Source: Caenorhabditis elegans (lineage: Eukaryota > Nematoda > Chromadorea > Rhabditida > Rhabditidae). Taken from it: a stretch of DNA of 64,000 nucleotides. The position numbers were made by a program, and so were the translations under genes. The stretch spans positions 7,068,001-7,132,000 of the forward strand of contig NC_003279.8 of NCBI RefSeq assembly GCF_000002985.6, in the 5' to 3' direction. Every line of letters starts with the position of its first letter. Position 1 is the first letter of the stretch. This document shows positions 1-12,415 of this stretch, in pieces. The notes beneath the pieces were generated by a model. The model saw only the letters and a list, made by a program, of their open reading frames with translations, did not search any database and was not told where the DNA came from.

Positions 1-235
1 GGCACAAATTTCTCATTCTTTTTCTCTGTGATGTCTGTTCCACACATATTTTTACGGAATCTAATTCATCAGGCATCAATGTTATTTTATATAAATTTAC
101 GAGTGTTTACATTAATAAAATCTGAATTTTATTTGACGAGGATAACGACACAGCTAAAAAAAAACAAAAATCGAGAAAAAGTTGCTTACATTCGGATCTA
201 AAAGTAAATTTAAGAAAACAGATAGATCGAGACGA
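1..235. other. 3' flank of nuo-6
   Basis: This AT-rich stretch lies just past the nuo-6 stop codon on the minus strand. It should hold the nuo-6 3' UTR. I see no reading frame or RNA gene in it. Confidence 0.5.
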
Positions 236-1175
236 TTAGAAGTCGATTCCGATGGTTGGAGCAAAGAGACCGGATCCTCCGGTTTGTAGAGTTCTTCCTT
301 GTTGACGATCCCACCAAAGAAGCTTTCCATCCAAACATGCTTCATTCGACTTGTCCATTGGGACAAACATAAGACGAGTGTAAATGTAGAAGAGAGCGAA
401 AACGGTTCCGACGTACAGGAATACGGTGCGTGGTGTGAAACGGAAGAACTCGGCTTGAGTCATATCAGCAGAATACCAACGGAACATTGCTGGATCCATG
501 GTGACTCCCTCCTTGTACTTGAAGCTATGAGGATCGTATTCACGACGGAGATATTCCTTCTTCAAAATCTCCTTGACACGATATCTGAAAGTAATTTTTT
601 AAAAATAAAATGTAGTTTTTTTATCATAAAGTTGGATATTAAAAACTGAATTTATGTTAATTCAGTGTTTAATATCCAATTTTATCGCAACAGTTTTTTT
701 AAAGCAATTTTTGATTTGATACTCTGTAAATTATATCAAGAAACTGTTTTTTTTTGTCTCTATTGCTAATAAATCACTTGAAATAAGTGTTCATCAACGC
801 AAATGTTATCATATATTGATTTTTCAATAGAATTAAATAATTTTAAATTGAGAATATAATTAAAACTATGTTTCTCACTGTTTTTAGAATTTTTTTAAAA
901 ACTTTTAAGCAAAAAGCGTTTTTCGTATTACCTCCACAAAACTGCTTTCTTCTCCTCGTCGCTCAGATTGTATTCATGTCCTGGCAGAAATTCGGTCTTT
1001 CCTATACAGAACAATTATTATTTTACAAGTTAACAGTAAATTATGAAAAATAAATCGATAAAATAAAAGTTTTACCGTGAGTCTCAAAATATCCAAGCAC
1101 TGGATCCTGCCACAGTTTCGGAGATTTAATATTTTGGTTGGCAGCTGGTCGAAGAAGTCTTAATGCCAACTTCAT
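236..1175 (-). CDS. nuo-6: NADH:ubiquinone oxidoreductase subunit NDUFB4/B15-like
   Basis: Accessory subunit of mitochondrial complex I, in the membrane arm. Exons 1175-1076, 1001-932 and 584-236 join in phase to give 172 residues. The protein starts MKLALRLLRPAANQ, is hydrophilic in its first two thirds, and has one membrane segment (VFLYVGTVFALFYIYTRLMFV) followed by a tail rich in Trp, Gly and Asp. One TM with a C-terminal intermembrane tail fits the B15 family. An acceptor (TTCCAG, at 1188-1187) lies 12 bases before the ATG and is a likely trans-splice site. The gene diverges from the SANT-domain gene on the plus strand with only 266 bp between start codons. The symbol comes from recognising the protein and the neighbourhood; hypomorphic nuo-6 mutants are known to be long-lived (established knowledge). 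Confidence 0.88.
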
Positions 1176-1441
1176 TTTGGTTCAACCTGGAATTAAAATA
1201 TTAATAAACAAAATCGGAAAACAAGACGGAAATTAAGAAAAATAAAATAAAAAGTTCTGAACAACTGGTTCAAACGACACTCCGATATTTCGCAACAGCG
1301 CCTTGTTTATCGTAAATCTACATCACATTTCAAAGCGAAAGGAATTTTCCTCAATTCAATTTTCTTCAATTCTTTCCTAAATCGAGGCCATAATTATTTT
1401 TTTTCGCACATTAAACTTAACTTAAAACTCAAATTTTAGCC
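1176..1441. promoter_or_regulatory. shared divergent promoter nuo-6 / tofu-5
   Basis: The 266 bp between the two start codons must hold both promoters. Both sides end in a splice acceptor without an upstream donor (TTCCAG at 1188-1187 on minus; ATTTTAG ending at 1440 on plus), as expected for spliced-leader addition. No TATA box is clear, which fits housekeeping expression. Confidence 0.6.
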
Positions 1442-2586
1442 ATGGAAACCGACGGCGATCCCACAAATGAAATTCCCGGTAGCTCTATGGCTTTTGAAGT
1501 CGCAAACCATACTGTAACCGAAGAACCATCACCACTGGACAGAGTCAGTTTTCTAATAAAATAAACTATTTAAAAATGTAAAATTTTGTAGATTCTCGCA
1601 GAAGGTCGCAGCTTCAATGGTGGCAATTGGTCCAGTGACGACTTGAGAAGTTTATTGGATGGAGTGATGAAGTATGGTACCAAAATTGAAGCCATAAACT
1701 ATATTCACCGAAACATTGTAAAAAAACGATCTATCGAAGAGATAAAGTAAGTTTTTAAAATATATGTTCAACATTTAATCATTATTCTTTTTCAGGGCGA
1801 AAATTGACGAGATTCGAGAGATTATCAAGGAACACAAAGAGATTATTCTCCCTGAGTGTTACAAAAATAAATGGATCGAAGCAGGACATCATAATATCAC
1901 TCCTCCACCATTTTGCCAAGTGGATCCAAATGACGACTGGAGCAGTATCATGGGAAAAATAGTCGATCATCATCATGGATCAATCAACAAGACCCTACCT
2001 TCTCTTAGAGATACTTATGAGGTTTTATATTTTATTAGTCAGCAATTGAAAAATGCTCAAATTTTCAGACACTCTTCGAGAATCTCGCTCTAGAATCTAA
2101 AACTCACGAAAATGCGGTGGTGACCAAACTTCTCACCGCAAAAGCTACAAGAACTGACTCTCAAAATATAAGATGGCCAGTCATTTACAGATTCATGAAA
2201 GCATGTGCCACATTGGAAGAGCAAATGCCAGCGCTCAATGAACTTGGTCAGTAAACCCAGAATAATTCTAACTCTGAGGGAACTTAACCAGCGCTACAGT
2301 TTTATTTTCAGAAGCGGCAGTTGTCTCCAAAGTACTAGACACTATCGAAACCGAAGCTACGACAACTCCAGATACTGAGAAATCTATTCTTGCCGGTATT
2401 TTCAGTGAATGTCAACAAGGCAATTACCGCTTCTGTGAGCAAGACTATCCTCCGAACGTTATGGCGGCAGTTCAACTGTTCGTGGATCCACTCCGTACCC
2501 GTTTTCATGCGATCCCTGAAGTTGCATCTGAAGTCGAATTAATCAACTTTACGAAGGACAACCAGCCATCTACATCGTCCAATTGA
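1442..2586 (+). CDS. tofu-5: SANT/Myb-like domain protein, probable piRNA transcription factor TOFU-5
   Basis: Five exons (1442-1543, 1592-1746, 1796-2021, 2069-2246, 2312-2586) give 311 residues. Residues about 44-95 form a SANT/Myb-like helix bundle, starting GGNWSSDDLRSLLDGV and ending KRSIEEIKAKI. The remainder is helical and acidic with no domain I can name. TOFU-5 is a SANT-domain member of the USTC complex (with PRDE-1, SNPC-4, TOFU-4) that binds upstream of piRNA genes (established knowledge). The assignment rests on the SANT domain, the size, and my memory that tofu-5 neighbours nuo-6, so the symbol is less certain than the gene model. The start lies two bases after a TTTTAG acceptor, a likely trans-splice site. 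The 3' end converges with the carboxypeptidase, 169 bp away. Confidence 0.66.
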
Positions 2587-2755
2587 AATTTTTATTAATT
2601 TTTTGTTATATCCTGTCATATCATCCGGTCGTTTCACTGGTATTTAATACATTGTTATTAAGTTTATTGATTTCAAGTCTAACAAAGACAAAAATGGTAG
2701 AAACCCGCTTCTTGACAAGTTCGTCGTCGTCCAAAGACACGTGTTGATTTGTTTG

Positions 2756-5700
2756 TTATAGCTGTCTGAATCGAGGAGATCTACTGTCTGCTGATGTTCC
2801 GTTTGTAGTTGGTTCAGTCGGTTGAAAGTTCTTGGTTTCCTCAACTACCTGATCGAATATTACTTCAATTCCAAGCCATGTCTCTTTTCCAATTGGAATA
2901 AGCCAATGTGGTTTGACTTGGAATGCGAACCAAGCTGAAATTGAATGTTATTCTAGTTTTCATGGAAGATCTAAACGAATTCTTACTTTTCATATCAGGT
3001 GGCAATTCCAGTACATAGACATATTTTGTCGGAGTATTCTTTTTAATCCAATCAGTTGCTCCTCCAGTTGCTGTTCCAAGCATATCTGCTGCAGTTCCAA
3101 CTCGATATTTTGTCTCCCGATAAGCGAAAACGCGATCAGCTGCTCTGTTTGCCAGAATTTCCTGAAAATTATTCACAATCAGCAAAAATGTATCGATCCA
3201 ACTTTAAATTGTAGAAGCTTATTATTTTCTTTTTTCTCGGAGCCGTTCAATAAATGTCGCGGCTTCAAAAGATTTATTACTTATACGTCAGAAAATGATA
3301 ATTTTTGATTTTACGCGCATGAGTCTCGCCACGCGGTTACTGTATCTTTTGAACCTTTTTTTCTAATAAAATTTAAAATTCCTGCTATGATGTTTTTTTT
3401 GTATAAACCTTAAATTCAATAGCGGTCCGTAAGCCGACACGGGTTACTGTAACTCGTTGTCCGCGTGGCAAGACCCACTCGCGTAAAGTATGTGGAAGTT
3501 TGTATAACTTGCAAACTAACCAGATCCTTGATATCTTGAGGATACGTTCTTTTTTGATAATTATATGGTAATATCCAGAGTTGGCCGTGAGTGTGCATTG
3601 ATACAAGTGCATAAAGCCTTCCGTATATTTCAGACGACATAATGAAATCTCTGACGGCTCTGAAAGATCGCCAAAAGTTAGATTTGGAGCATTTTATGCA
3701 TGCCAACGATGTCAAAGATAGTTCAGATTCATAACACAAACCTCGTTTCTGGCTCAGAGAATGGTCGGGGACCCTGAAACTCGTCCGAGCATGGATTGTT
3801 GAATGGATAATTTTTATGCGAAAATCCAATATCATAGTTTCTATTCAAATCAACTCCTTCACAACATATATCCGTTTGGAATGGTCCTGTACCAGTACAA
3901 TTTTCCGGTGCTCTATTTTTACGCCACTGTCGGATCTGGAATTGTTATTGTTGAGTTTGAATGAATAAACAAATCCAATATGCAGTTCTTTGCAATTTGC
4001 CTAATAACCAAATTTTGCCAATTCCTTCCAAAAATACTTGTAGTTGTGGAAAGCACGGCCACAGAAATTTCACATTTTTGGTCAACTTATTTACTTCGTA
4101 ACTATTATATCGACAATTCTAAAGTTTCCAAAGTTGTTTCAGAATTTGCTTGAAACGCCAAATAAGTGTAGGAATTTTCTCCCACAACAAATAATCTTCG
4201 TTAACATACCATAGCTCTTGTTGATGTTCGCGAGTAGACAAATCCATCAGGATTAAGAACGGGAAACACATAAATATCCAATGTCTCCACGTATTTTGTG
4301 ATCTTATCGTCACTGAGGTAGCCATTGACCAGCTGAAATATAAACAGGACCTCAGATTGTGTAATACTTCAGTCTTTTTAATGTCACTTTTTATTCTTAC
4401 ACCTTCTCATTTCCCTCTCTATTTCTTTTCGCAGATGATATATCTTCATGTCATTCCTACCTTTTCAATGAAGTAGACAGCCACGTGGAAAGCAGGCCAT
4501 TCTCTTGCATGATTCCCACCATCCAACCAAACAGCAATTTTTCGTTTCCCTGGAAGTGCTGGTTTTCCAATACGAACCCCGAGAAGTGGACGTCCTTCTC
4601 TTGTTCTTCCGATAGTTTTTAATTGAACAAAAGATGGATTATCATGTGCAACTCCTTTGATATAGTCTTCAAACTGTGGCCAGTCATTGTAGACTGTCAA
4701 GTCAAAGAATGGTGTACGTGCTCCGCCATTAACGTCACGTGTCCTGAAATTCCGGAAATCATTTTATAGATCTGCCAGTTTTGGTAAATTGTCAAATTTT
4801 TCAAAATGTGGATTTTTTGAGAAATTTCGAGCATTGAGCATGTTCAAACATCTAGAATATTCAAATATAAAATTTGAAACACATATAAAGTTTAACTATA
4901 ACTTTTTGACTGTAAATAAACCCAGTTCAAAAAATTTTTGAGAGGTTTTACTATGATATTTAACTACGATAGGGGCAGATTCAAACAATTTCCTCATTGA
5001 AAATACTTCACATTTAACGTCTAAGCCGTACTCCGCATCTCACCAGGAATAGGAGAAATGAAAATAAAATCACAGAAGATATATATCGTTGAGTGCAACA
5101 CTAGTTTAAGATTACTAGTTTTCACTTACATGGGAAAAAGATTTGTTGTAGAAAATTGTGATTAACTGTATTATAACAAAAACAAATTTCTAAAATTATT
5201 ATAATCTTGCGAACAAGGTCAGGGGTCCTTTACTTTTATTTGACTATAAGCTTCTCGATGTTTGATCTTTACGTTCCTAATCTAGTTTAAACCACCACTT
5301 TTCTATTTCATTGTTCTCGACATTTTCAGCCTCTTCTCTAACAAACTTCTTTTTCAATGATCTCGAACAAGGTCGTATCCTTCATAAACCGAACCATGTT
5401 GTTTCATTCTATCGAGAGACACTCAAATGCCACCCCTAAACAAATGCCAACACAAAAAGTGGTTATCACACAAACAATGACAGATGGGCATATATGTCTT
5501 CATTACTACCCTATCATAATCAGTGAACAACCTCCTTCCTCCCTCTCCTCCACCATTCCATAAACGACTGGATTAGATGTATTGATTCAGAAAATGAAGA
5601 GAAGAACCTAAGCGAAGCAATCAAATCTAAAGGTATTCATAAAAAACGGGGAAATAGATTTTGGTGATTTATTGACATGATAAGGAGGAAGTGTTGGTTT

Positions 5701-6709
5701 TGGCAAATTGAAACCTGTTGGGATGATATCTACAAGGGCTCAAATAAAATAACAGTATATACAGAAGAGAAGGAGAAATTATGAAAAATTACCAAATTCA
5801 CTTTATCAGTCTTGCACCCCCATTGCTTATCTTATAGTTAGGTAGTTTATGCCCACTCTAATGACTGACAAAAATGTGTAATTTATTCTTCTTCAAATTT
5901 GTAGTTAAGATGCACAACCTTCCAATACTGCTGATATCTTCGAAAAGATACAAGACACACGGTTAATTCGAATGTCTCAGTGAGCCTATGGTATACATCT
6001 TTGTAAGTGGTGGTGCGCGCATTGTGCTCATTTTCTTTATTGATGTGAGCAATGTGCACCCACAATACTCACTATCAGAATAACTGTGTGCAGTACCAAT
6101 AAGAGGCACATATTCTTATAGTATACTATAGCTTTTCATACACGTCTAACAAGTGAGCAACATATGTAGAAAATATAGATTTCTTCCAGAAAGTGTGCAA
6201 TACTATTACATATATTTTTTGTGTTTTTGCTAATCATTAAATTGGTAGAAAAAAACTAGATTTTAGTATCTTTTCTTCAATTTTTTAGAGTTACACAATT
6301 GAAATTTGTCTTCATAACTCCAATACTCTCTACATTTTTCTAAAGACTGTAATATTTAACCTCTTTATTGAATTTTAAGCAAAAGCTAATGCTCAAAAAG
6401 TGCTCAAAATAGATTTTCTGCTCATTTTGCGCTTGAATGGTGTTATTAGTATTTGTTCAATAAACTGAATTTGCCCCATTCTCACAAATGGAAGTCGTTA
6501 TGAATTCATAAAAATTAGGCGTACTATGGAGAATTGCAACAAATTCTTTTATCCATTCCCCTAAACCTCAAGGTATCAATAATTAGTGTTCGGCCATTTT
6601 TTGGTAGGCAAATAATTTGTAGATGTCCAATACATCACTTGAAACCCCAAACAACATACCATATGACAAGAAGTACGAGTAGGTAGAGACACGGTGAGCG
6701 CACGAACAT
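2756..6709 (-). CDS. secreted M14 zinc carboxypeptidase
   Basis: Seven exons (6709-6660, 4743-4461, 4332-4210, 3935-3742, 3659-3521, 3161-2987, 2934-2756) give 380 residues. Exon 1 encodes a signal peptide (MFVRSPCLYLLVLLVIW) and joins in phase to the catalytic domain across a 1.9 kb intron. Zinc ligands are visible as H95 and E98 (NHAREW) and H239 (SMHTHGQ). Substrate-binding Arg and Asn lie in WRKNRAP and GVDLNRN, and the catalytic Glu is E315 in VLELPP. The C-terminal motif IPIGKETWLGIEV is typical of the carboxypeptidase A/B group. Two oddities: no propeptide separates signal and catalytic domain, and the residue aligning with Tyr248 of bovine carboxypeptidase A is Gly292. Expected role is extracellular C-terminal trimming. 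A propeptide exon hidden in intron 1 cannot be excluded. Confidence 0.85.
3311..3486. repeat. fold-back (MITE-like) element in carboxypeptidase intron
   Basis: About 26 bp at 3311-3336 (TTACGCGCATGAGTCTCGCC...) recur inverted at 3461-3486 (TTACGCGAGTGGGTCTTGCC... on the minus strand) with roughly 80% identity by eye. It sits in the intron between 3521 and 3161. Motifs of the type GTCTCGCCACG are common in C. elegans dispersed repeats. No transposase is present. Confidence 0.6.
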
Positions 6710-7942
6710 CTCCAGTGCTACTCTGAAGACGTTGTGTGTGGCGGCGACAACAGATTGCTGCCAACGAAAAGTGGGCGGAGTCAGAAGGACGATATCAGAG
6801 AATTGAGAGATGGCAGATGCAAGAGAAGTTGAGATGAAAAGAGGGAGAATAAGATGTAGATGGCAACTAAATAATACCGAATATAATAACATTGAGGTGA
6901 ATTTAGAAAGGGGAAGCAGACGATGGAAAAGAGAAATTGTTGTAAAAAGTGTGAAAGTGTATCTATCATTCTTAGCATGAGAGGAAATGTAGAAGAAGAA
7001 GAAGTGGAACTATTCAATACTAGAATTGACGGGAGGGACATTTCAAAACATAAAGTGAGAGGAGGAAGTATATAGCTCGTCTCACCATTTCGACCGTGTT
7101 GCTCAACTATTTGATATACTCAAGAGTTTTGAATAGACCTACAGCGAAAGTTCAATAAGAAGATTTTTCAGTATTTGATAGTTCATATCTGATGGGCTTA
7201 AACAGAAATATTAATCAATTGTGGTACTGTAGTGTCAGAACAATCGCGCATTGTAAGAGGCGTCCTTTGAAAACCCACCTGACGATTTCTTCTCTGATTT
7301 TCTATATTTTACATGGCTTCTCTGATGCTTATGGACTTGTCCGAAGGCACTTTGTAAAAGTTTTGATAAAACACCGAACTCATTTTGAAGATCTTAGGTC
7401 CCAGTCAAGCTGAAAACTTAATTTTTCTGGCCATAATTTTTCATATATGATTCAAAGTCAAAAATCACTTCTGCTAAGATCATATTCTGATCAGAGATAA
7501 ATTAATGGAAAAAGGGACAACTAACAATTAAATTTCGATAACTATAGTTGAACTGTGTTTGAGACAATTAAAGAAAAACTAGAGGCTATTTCTTTTTGGA
7601 TTTTTCATATTCTCCGTTCATTTTTTCCAAGTTTGCTGAAGTTGTTGTGACCATATAAACATCATAATCTTTGGACATGTTCACTGTAACAGTTTTGTTA
7701 CAATTCATAAACCAAACTAGACTAAGACACTTGTTCTATCAATTTACCTCCATTAACCTCTATTCTCCTGATATTCTTTTCTTTCTTGCCATCCGATGCC
7801 TATTTGCCAATAACCACAAGCGGACGTCTAATCGAATTAGTACTTACTGCGGAATGCAAACAATACGAACATAAGAAGAACATAAGTAGAATTAACAGAA
7901 ATTAAGAGAAAAAGAAAGAAATGGACCAAATGCTTTATTGTT
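6710..7942. other. intergenic, carboxypeptidase promoter side
   Basis: This region lies between the carboxypeptidase start and the kin-14 stop, both on minus. It holds a pyrimidine-rich stretch on the minus strand (about 6960-7060) and a TATATAG at 7070-7076 that could serve the carboxypeptidase. No exon with coding character was found. Confidence 0.45.
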
Positions 7943-10900
7943 TCAACGTTTCATTTTCATACTGAAGCTAACATCCGACATTGGCATTGAGAGGTCTTTA
8001 AGCTTATGATGCACAGTCTTCATCGTGGCACGATCCGATGGAAGTTTCGCCCAGCATTGTTTCAAAGCGATTTCAGAAATGGTTGGTGGGGTAGTCTGGA
8101 AGTTACAATATGATTTTTGTCTTCATCGCTGAAGCATTTAAAAATTACCTCAGGAAAAGTCATTCTGTAATCATCGCAGAAGATCTTGGCTCTCGTAACT
8201 AAGTTTGTCATTCCCGGATATGGATCAGCTCCATCTGCATATATCTCCCACATGAGCACTCCTGAAACATAGTTTCTATTAACTTACGAGCTAGCAAGGT
8301 TACATTAATTCTATTCAAAAATTGAAATGATAGAAGATTTCGATTGAATTAACTGGTTTAACTATTTTGAGAGTTTTTTAAAAAAGTTTTTCAGTTGTTG
8401 TAGATTTGAAACTACCACTATGTGAGCTTTCCAAATCATCCAATTGGGTATAATTAATAAAGTATGGAATTAGGATAAATGTGCCTCCAGGCCACCACTG
8501 GGGAATCCTTCTTGTCTCTTTACACGCCCTACCGTATGCTTCGAGTATTTGTCACACATTTTTGCCCGCCGTGCTTGTCCTGGTAGCAGTGGGTCGACCC
8601 ACTTCTACTTCTATACTCAAGGAGCATTTCATGCTATATCATAATGCTACAAACATTAAAAAAAACAACTCACCAAATGCCCAAACATCACTTTTCAATG
8701 AATACAATTTATCCTGCATAACTTCCGGAGCCAACCATTTCACTGGTACCTTATCGAGTGTGTCATCATGCATTTCAGTTCGTTTGTCATCCGAAAGACC
8801 AAAATCCGAAATTTTAATTTGCTGAAAGCATCGTTCATGAGGCAAAACGCTCAGCTCTATAGAAAACTAACATCGGTGATCGAAAGTAAACAATTTCTGG
8901 CTGCAATATCACGATGAAGACATTGTTTTTTCTCAAGATATGCAAGACCATCGGCTGATTCAATACAAAAACGAAGACGTTCGGAAAGTGTCGTTTTCCC
9001 TTTGTTCTTACGAAGAAATGAAAGAAGTGATCCATCTGAAATTGGGAAACACATTAATTAAAAATATTCTGGTTAGAGGTCGTTATAAAACTTACGTGGG
9101 CACATCTCCATTACAATCATTAGTGGATGAGCATCTACTGCCAAACCTACAAGTAGAGATCTTGTATGAATAATTTCAACATAAATCATAACCAAGTATC
9201 ATAACTTCAAGAATTTTTATAGCCTTAAAATTTTCAGTTAAAGTTTCGTTAAATTGACAAACTTTTGTAGATTGTTTTCGTTGTTTTCGTTACTGAAAAT
9301 GTAAGCTTCTCAAAGGCAGTTTTCAAAAATGTCCCCTCCATATTGCTTTCAAAGTCTTTTCACATGATCAAATCCAATTCATAAATTCATTTATCTTCCT
9401 GTCCACTCACGCACAACTTATTCTAAACAATGATAAATAAACAAAAACAAATTAGAAAATAAGCTCATGAACTCGTCATGTAATCTGAACTATTCTATTA
9501 CGCCTCTTATTCCAGAGGTATAGAATTTCCCGTCGTTATTTTAGCAAGTGTATGGAGTTATATGATTATGAAAAATTAGAATATTGTACTTCTAACAGTG
9601 TTTGTAATCTCTCCAAATATAAAAGGAAAAGCGCCATTTTTTCAATTTTTCAAATGCTTTTCAATCTCAGCATTTGGGTCCAGCCTCTTGCCCAAGTCTG
9701 GCCCACAACTATTAATTTAAATTGCTAGGGCAAAAGTTGATCTTACAATAAGATAAAAAATTTGGAAAATTTGAGTGGGACGCTGGAGCCAAATGCCGAG
9801 GTTTGAAACTTCTAAACTACGTTTTTCTCCGTAATTTCCTAAAAGCTTTGAGTTTACTTTACTCGAAAAGATATCAAAAAATATTCTGTGAGGCATGTCT
9901 CTCAACAAGTTAGTGTAAGATTATAAGTAGGTTCAGGACTGGAAATACGGTATATATTACAAAAACTGAGTACTGTAGTTTCAAACTTACCAACTTTTGG
10001 AAGATGTTTGACGATTATCTTACCAATAATCCGAACAATATGTGGATGTGAATACTTTCTCATAAGCCTTGCTTCTTTCATAAAAGCAGCACGAGTATCT
10101 CTTGTCATTTGGCATCTCATCGTCTTCACCGCAGTTTCCACTTTTCTTCCTCCAATCTCACATTCAGCAAGTGAAACCTTGAAGAAAATCATGCAAATTT
10201 TAAATATCAAAAATCTCTTACTTCTCCAAAAGCGCCTTCGCCGAGTTTTTTGATGAAAATGACATTTTCATGACTGATAATCCAATCGGCTTTTCCAATC
10301 GGATACTTCAGTTTGACTCCGGATGTCTTAGTAATCGGTGTGCTAGTCGTCCTATAAGATCAGTTCAAATTAACAAAGTTTCCCAGATGAAGCCCGTTGG
10401 TTTTTTGCGCAAATCTTTTGAATTGATTTGGATAAATCATTTTTCTTTAAACTTTGGTATTAGTTTTCTGACTTATCAAGTAAAAATTGAGTTTTCAAAT
10501 ATAAGGTTATAACATACATCTACGCATCAAAAAGAAAATCTTATTTTCCTGAATAATGTCAAAACTGCAACTCATGGGCAAGGAGAAATTGGAGACGGAT
10601 GTGAGTGCAGTAATCGCGTAATCAACTCTCTAAAACATACATATGCCATTGAACAAGTTGATCAATACTCTTCTCACGATGTCCCTCAAACCAAAAATTC
10701 TCTCCAGTATCCGAATTGACCGCAATATTGTGAAGTTTTCCGTCATGACGTACCGACAATATCATTGACATTTTTCCTGGGAATTACATTTTCACTGTTG
10801 AGCTGTTTCAATCAAATAATCACTTTTTTTTTGCGTGCGACCTTCAATTCGAAGAACATGACTCAATTGTTTCCAGAATAAGGATTTCGGTTCACTGACA

Positions 10901-11438
10901 ACGAAATTTGGCGCTGTTTGGCAGTTACAGTTAAGTTACAATATTTGGATCTTAGCACGAACGAAACTTTGTCAGCTACAGTAACCGGTTGTATTACGTG
11001 GCCGCTCGGCCATCCGGATGATCATCCTCAAAAAACTATGAAATCACTTCCAAGACCATTGTCGGCAAGTTTCAAAAATATCTGTCGTGAAAAACCAAAG
11101 ATAAATCGTTGGCCGAGCTTTTGATCTTTCTAGGCCATCTAGCAAAAACCGCAGTGCTCGTAGGTACTGTAGCTGCAAAGTTTTTCACGCACCAAGACCA
11201 AATTCCGTAATTTTTTTGTAAGGAATCACAATTCATCACAGACAAATTAATTGTTCGCCTCACCATGTACTTCACTAGCGCGAAGCAAAAAAGAGCCTGG
11301 CTTCACAAGAAGCTCATCAGCATCCTGTCTCTGCAAAACTCCATGAAACCACTCATTGTTCTGTTTTTGTCCATCCGAATTTTCAGTCATACTGGACGTT
11401 GATGACGATGAATCTGTTGCATTTCCGTTCAATGACAT
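7943..11438 (-). CDS. kin-14: SH2-tyrosine kinase, Fer/Fps-like
   Basis: Nine exons (11438-11264, 10776-10641, 10351-10222, 10177-10024, 9146-9096, 9035-8872, 8821-8674, 8261-8149, 8095-7943) give 407 residues. A Ser-rich leader precedes an SH2 domain (W30, FLLRAS at 50-55, to about 104). The kinase has the glycine loop GEGAFG (141-146), Lys165, HRDIAARN (256-263), DFG (276-278) and LAPEV. The single SH2 directly before the kinase, without F-BAR, SH3 or transmembrane parts, is the short Fer/Fps-like layout greatly expanded in nematodes. It should phosphorylate tyrosines in the cytoplasm; substrates are unknown. The start is the first ATG that opens the SH2 frame; no clear trans-splice acceptor lies right upstream. 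Intron 4 ends a dispersed repeat piece (AGTACTGTAGTTTCAAACT, about 9969). Confidence 0.88.
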
Positions 11439-12415
11439 CTTCCAGAGACTTCTTTCAATCAAATACAAAATTAAACAAAAATAAATTTTGTTTGTCCGCG
11501 GGTCGACAAATTACGAACTTTTTTCTTTTGCCACGTATGTTTCCAAAGTCGACACGTTGGTTTTATACGTGCCCAAAAATAAAATCCAATTTAAATTTTA
11601 GTACACACTTTATTTCATTGGAAGAAAGAAAGAGAGAAGAGAAAGAAAGGAGACACAAATATTCACTCATTGCATAAGCTTTCACTCTCTCCCACTATAT
11701 GTACATTTGAAAAGCAGCGCCAAATTTGAAAAATTCCTAGGTTTTGCGGGAGAAAGAGGTTGATTTCGTGAATTGAATAGCATGATCTAATAAATTTTGG
11801 GTGGTGTGAAGAAATGATGAAAAAAAAGATGAGAAACTCTCCTCCCCGTCATCTTTCCCCGAGCAATGTCACCAAAACGTTTTATGTATTGTTGATTTTC
11901 AAGTTTCACAAAAACGAGCATTATTTTGAAAATTGAAGGGGAAAGAGGAAAAGAGAAAGCCAGGGGAAAATATACACTAGAAACATTGTGGTAAATTTCC
12001 AGTTTTACTGAAAAAATACGCACATCGAATCCAAGACAAATAACAGTCGGAATATAAGTCAAATAAGCAAATGTTTGCAAGATTTGCTCACAAATACACT
12101 ACGAGTTGGTTCAATTCGTAACACGGTGTGTACAGTACAAAATGAGAGACGAATCAACTGATCGCCAGGAACGGAAATCAGTTGACCCAGATACAGTATG
12201 AAGTGGACAAAAGAAAGAAGGTGCATGTAATGTAAAAGAGGGGTGTGGATAGTCTATGAGATGTGACAAAAAAAAAAGAAAAATAGAGTAAATTGATATT
12301 CGGTGTATAAAACACTGCGCTTCGGACTAGTTGTAAGGATGTTCGGGAAAGGAGCGTTACAAATTGATGACGATCATGCTCGCGCACAACACCGAGAAGA
12401 AGCAGCAAAGGGTTT
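11439..12415. other. intergenic between kin-14 and the A20/AN1 gene
   Basis: The two flanking genes are on the same strand with 977 bp between stop and start, wide for an SL2 operon pair. A purine-rich run (about 11621-11655) and AT-rich DNA are present. I see no additional gene. Confidence 0.45.

Noticed and set aside
5883-6065. Possible propeptide exon of the carboxypeptidase (TYKDVYHRLTETFEL)
   Set aside because: Only a vague likeness to propeptides, and the flanking exons already join in phase without it.
11247-11468. Earlier start for kin-14 (MYLIERSLWK before MSLNGN)
   Set aside because: The first codon of that extension is TTG, not ATG, and the region looks like 5' UTR.
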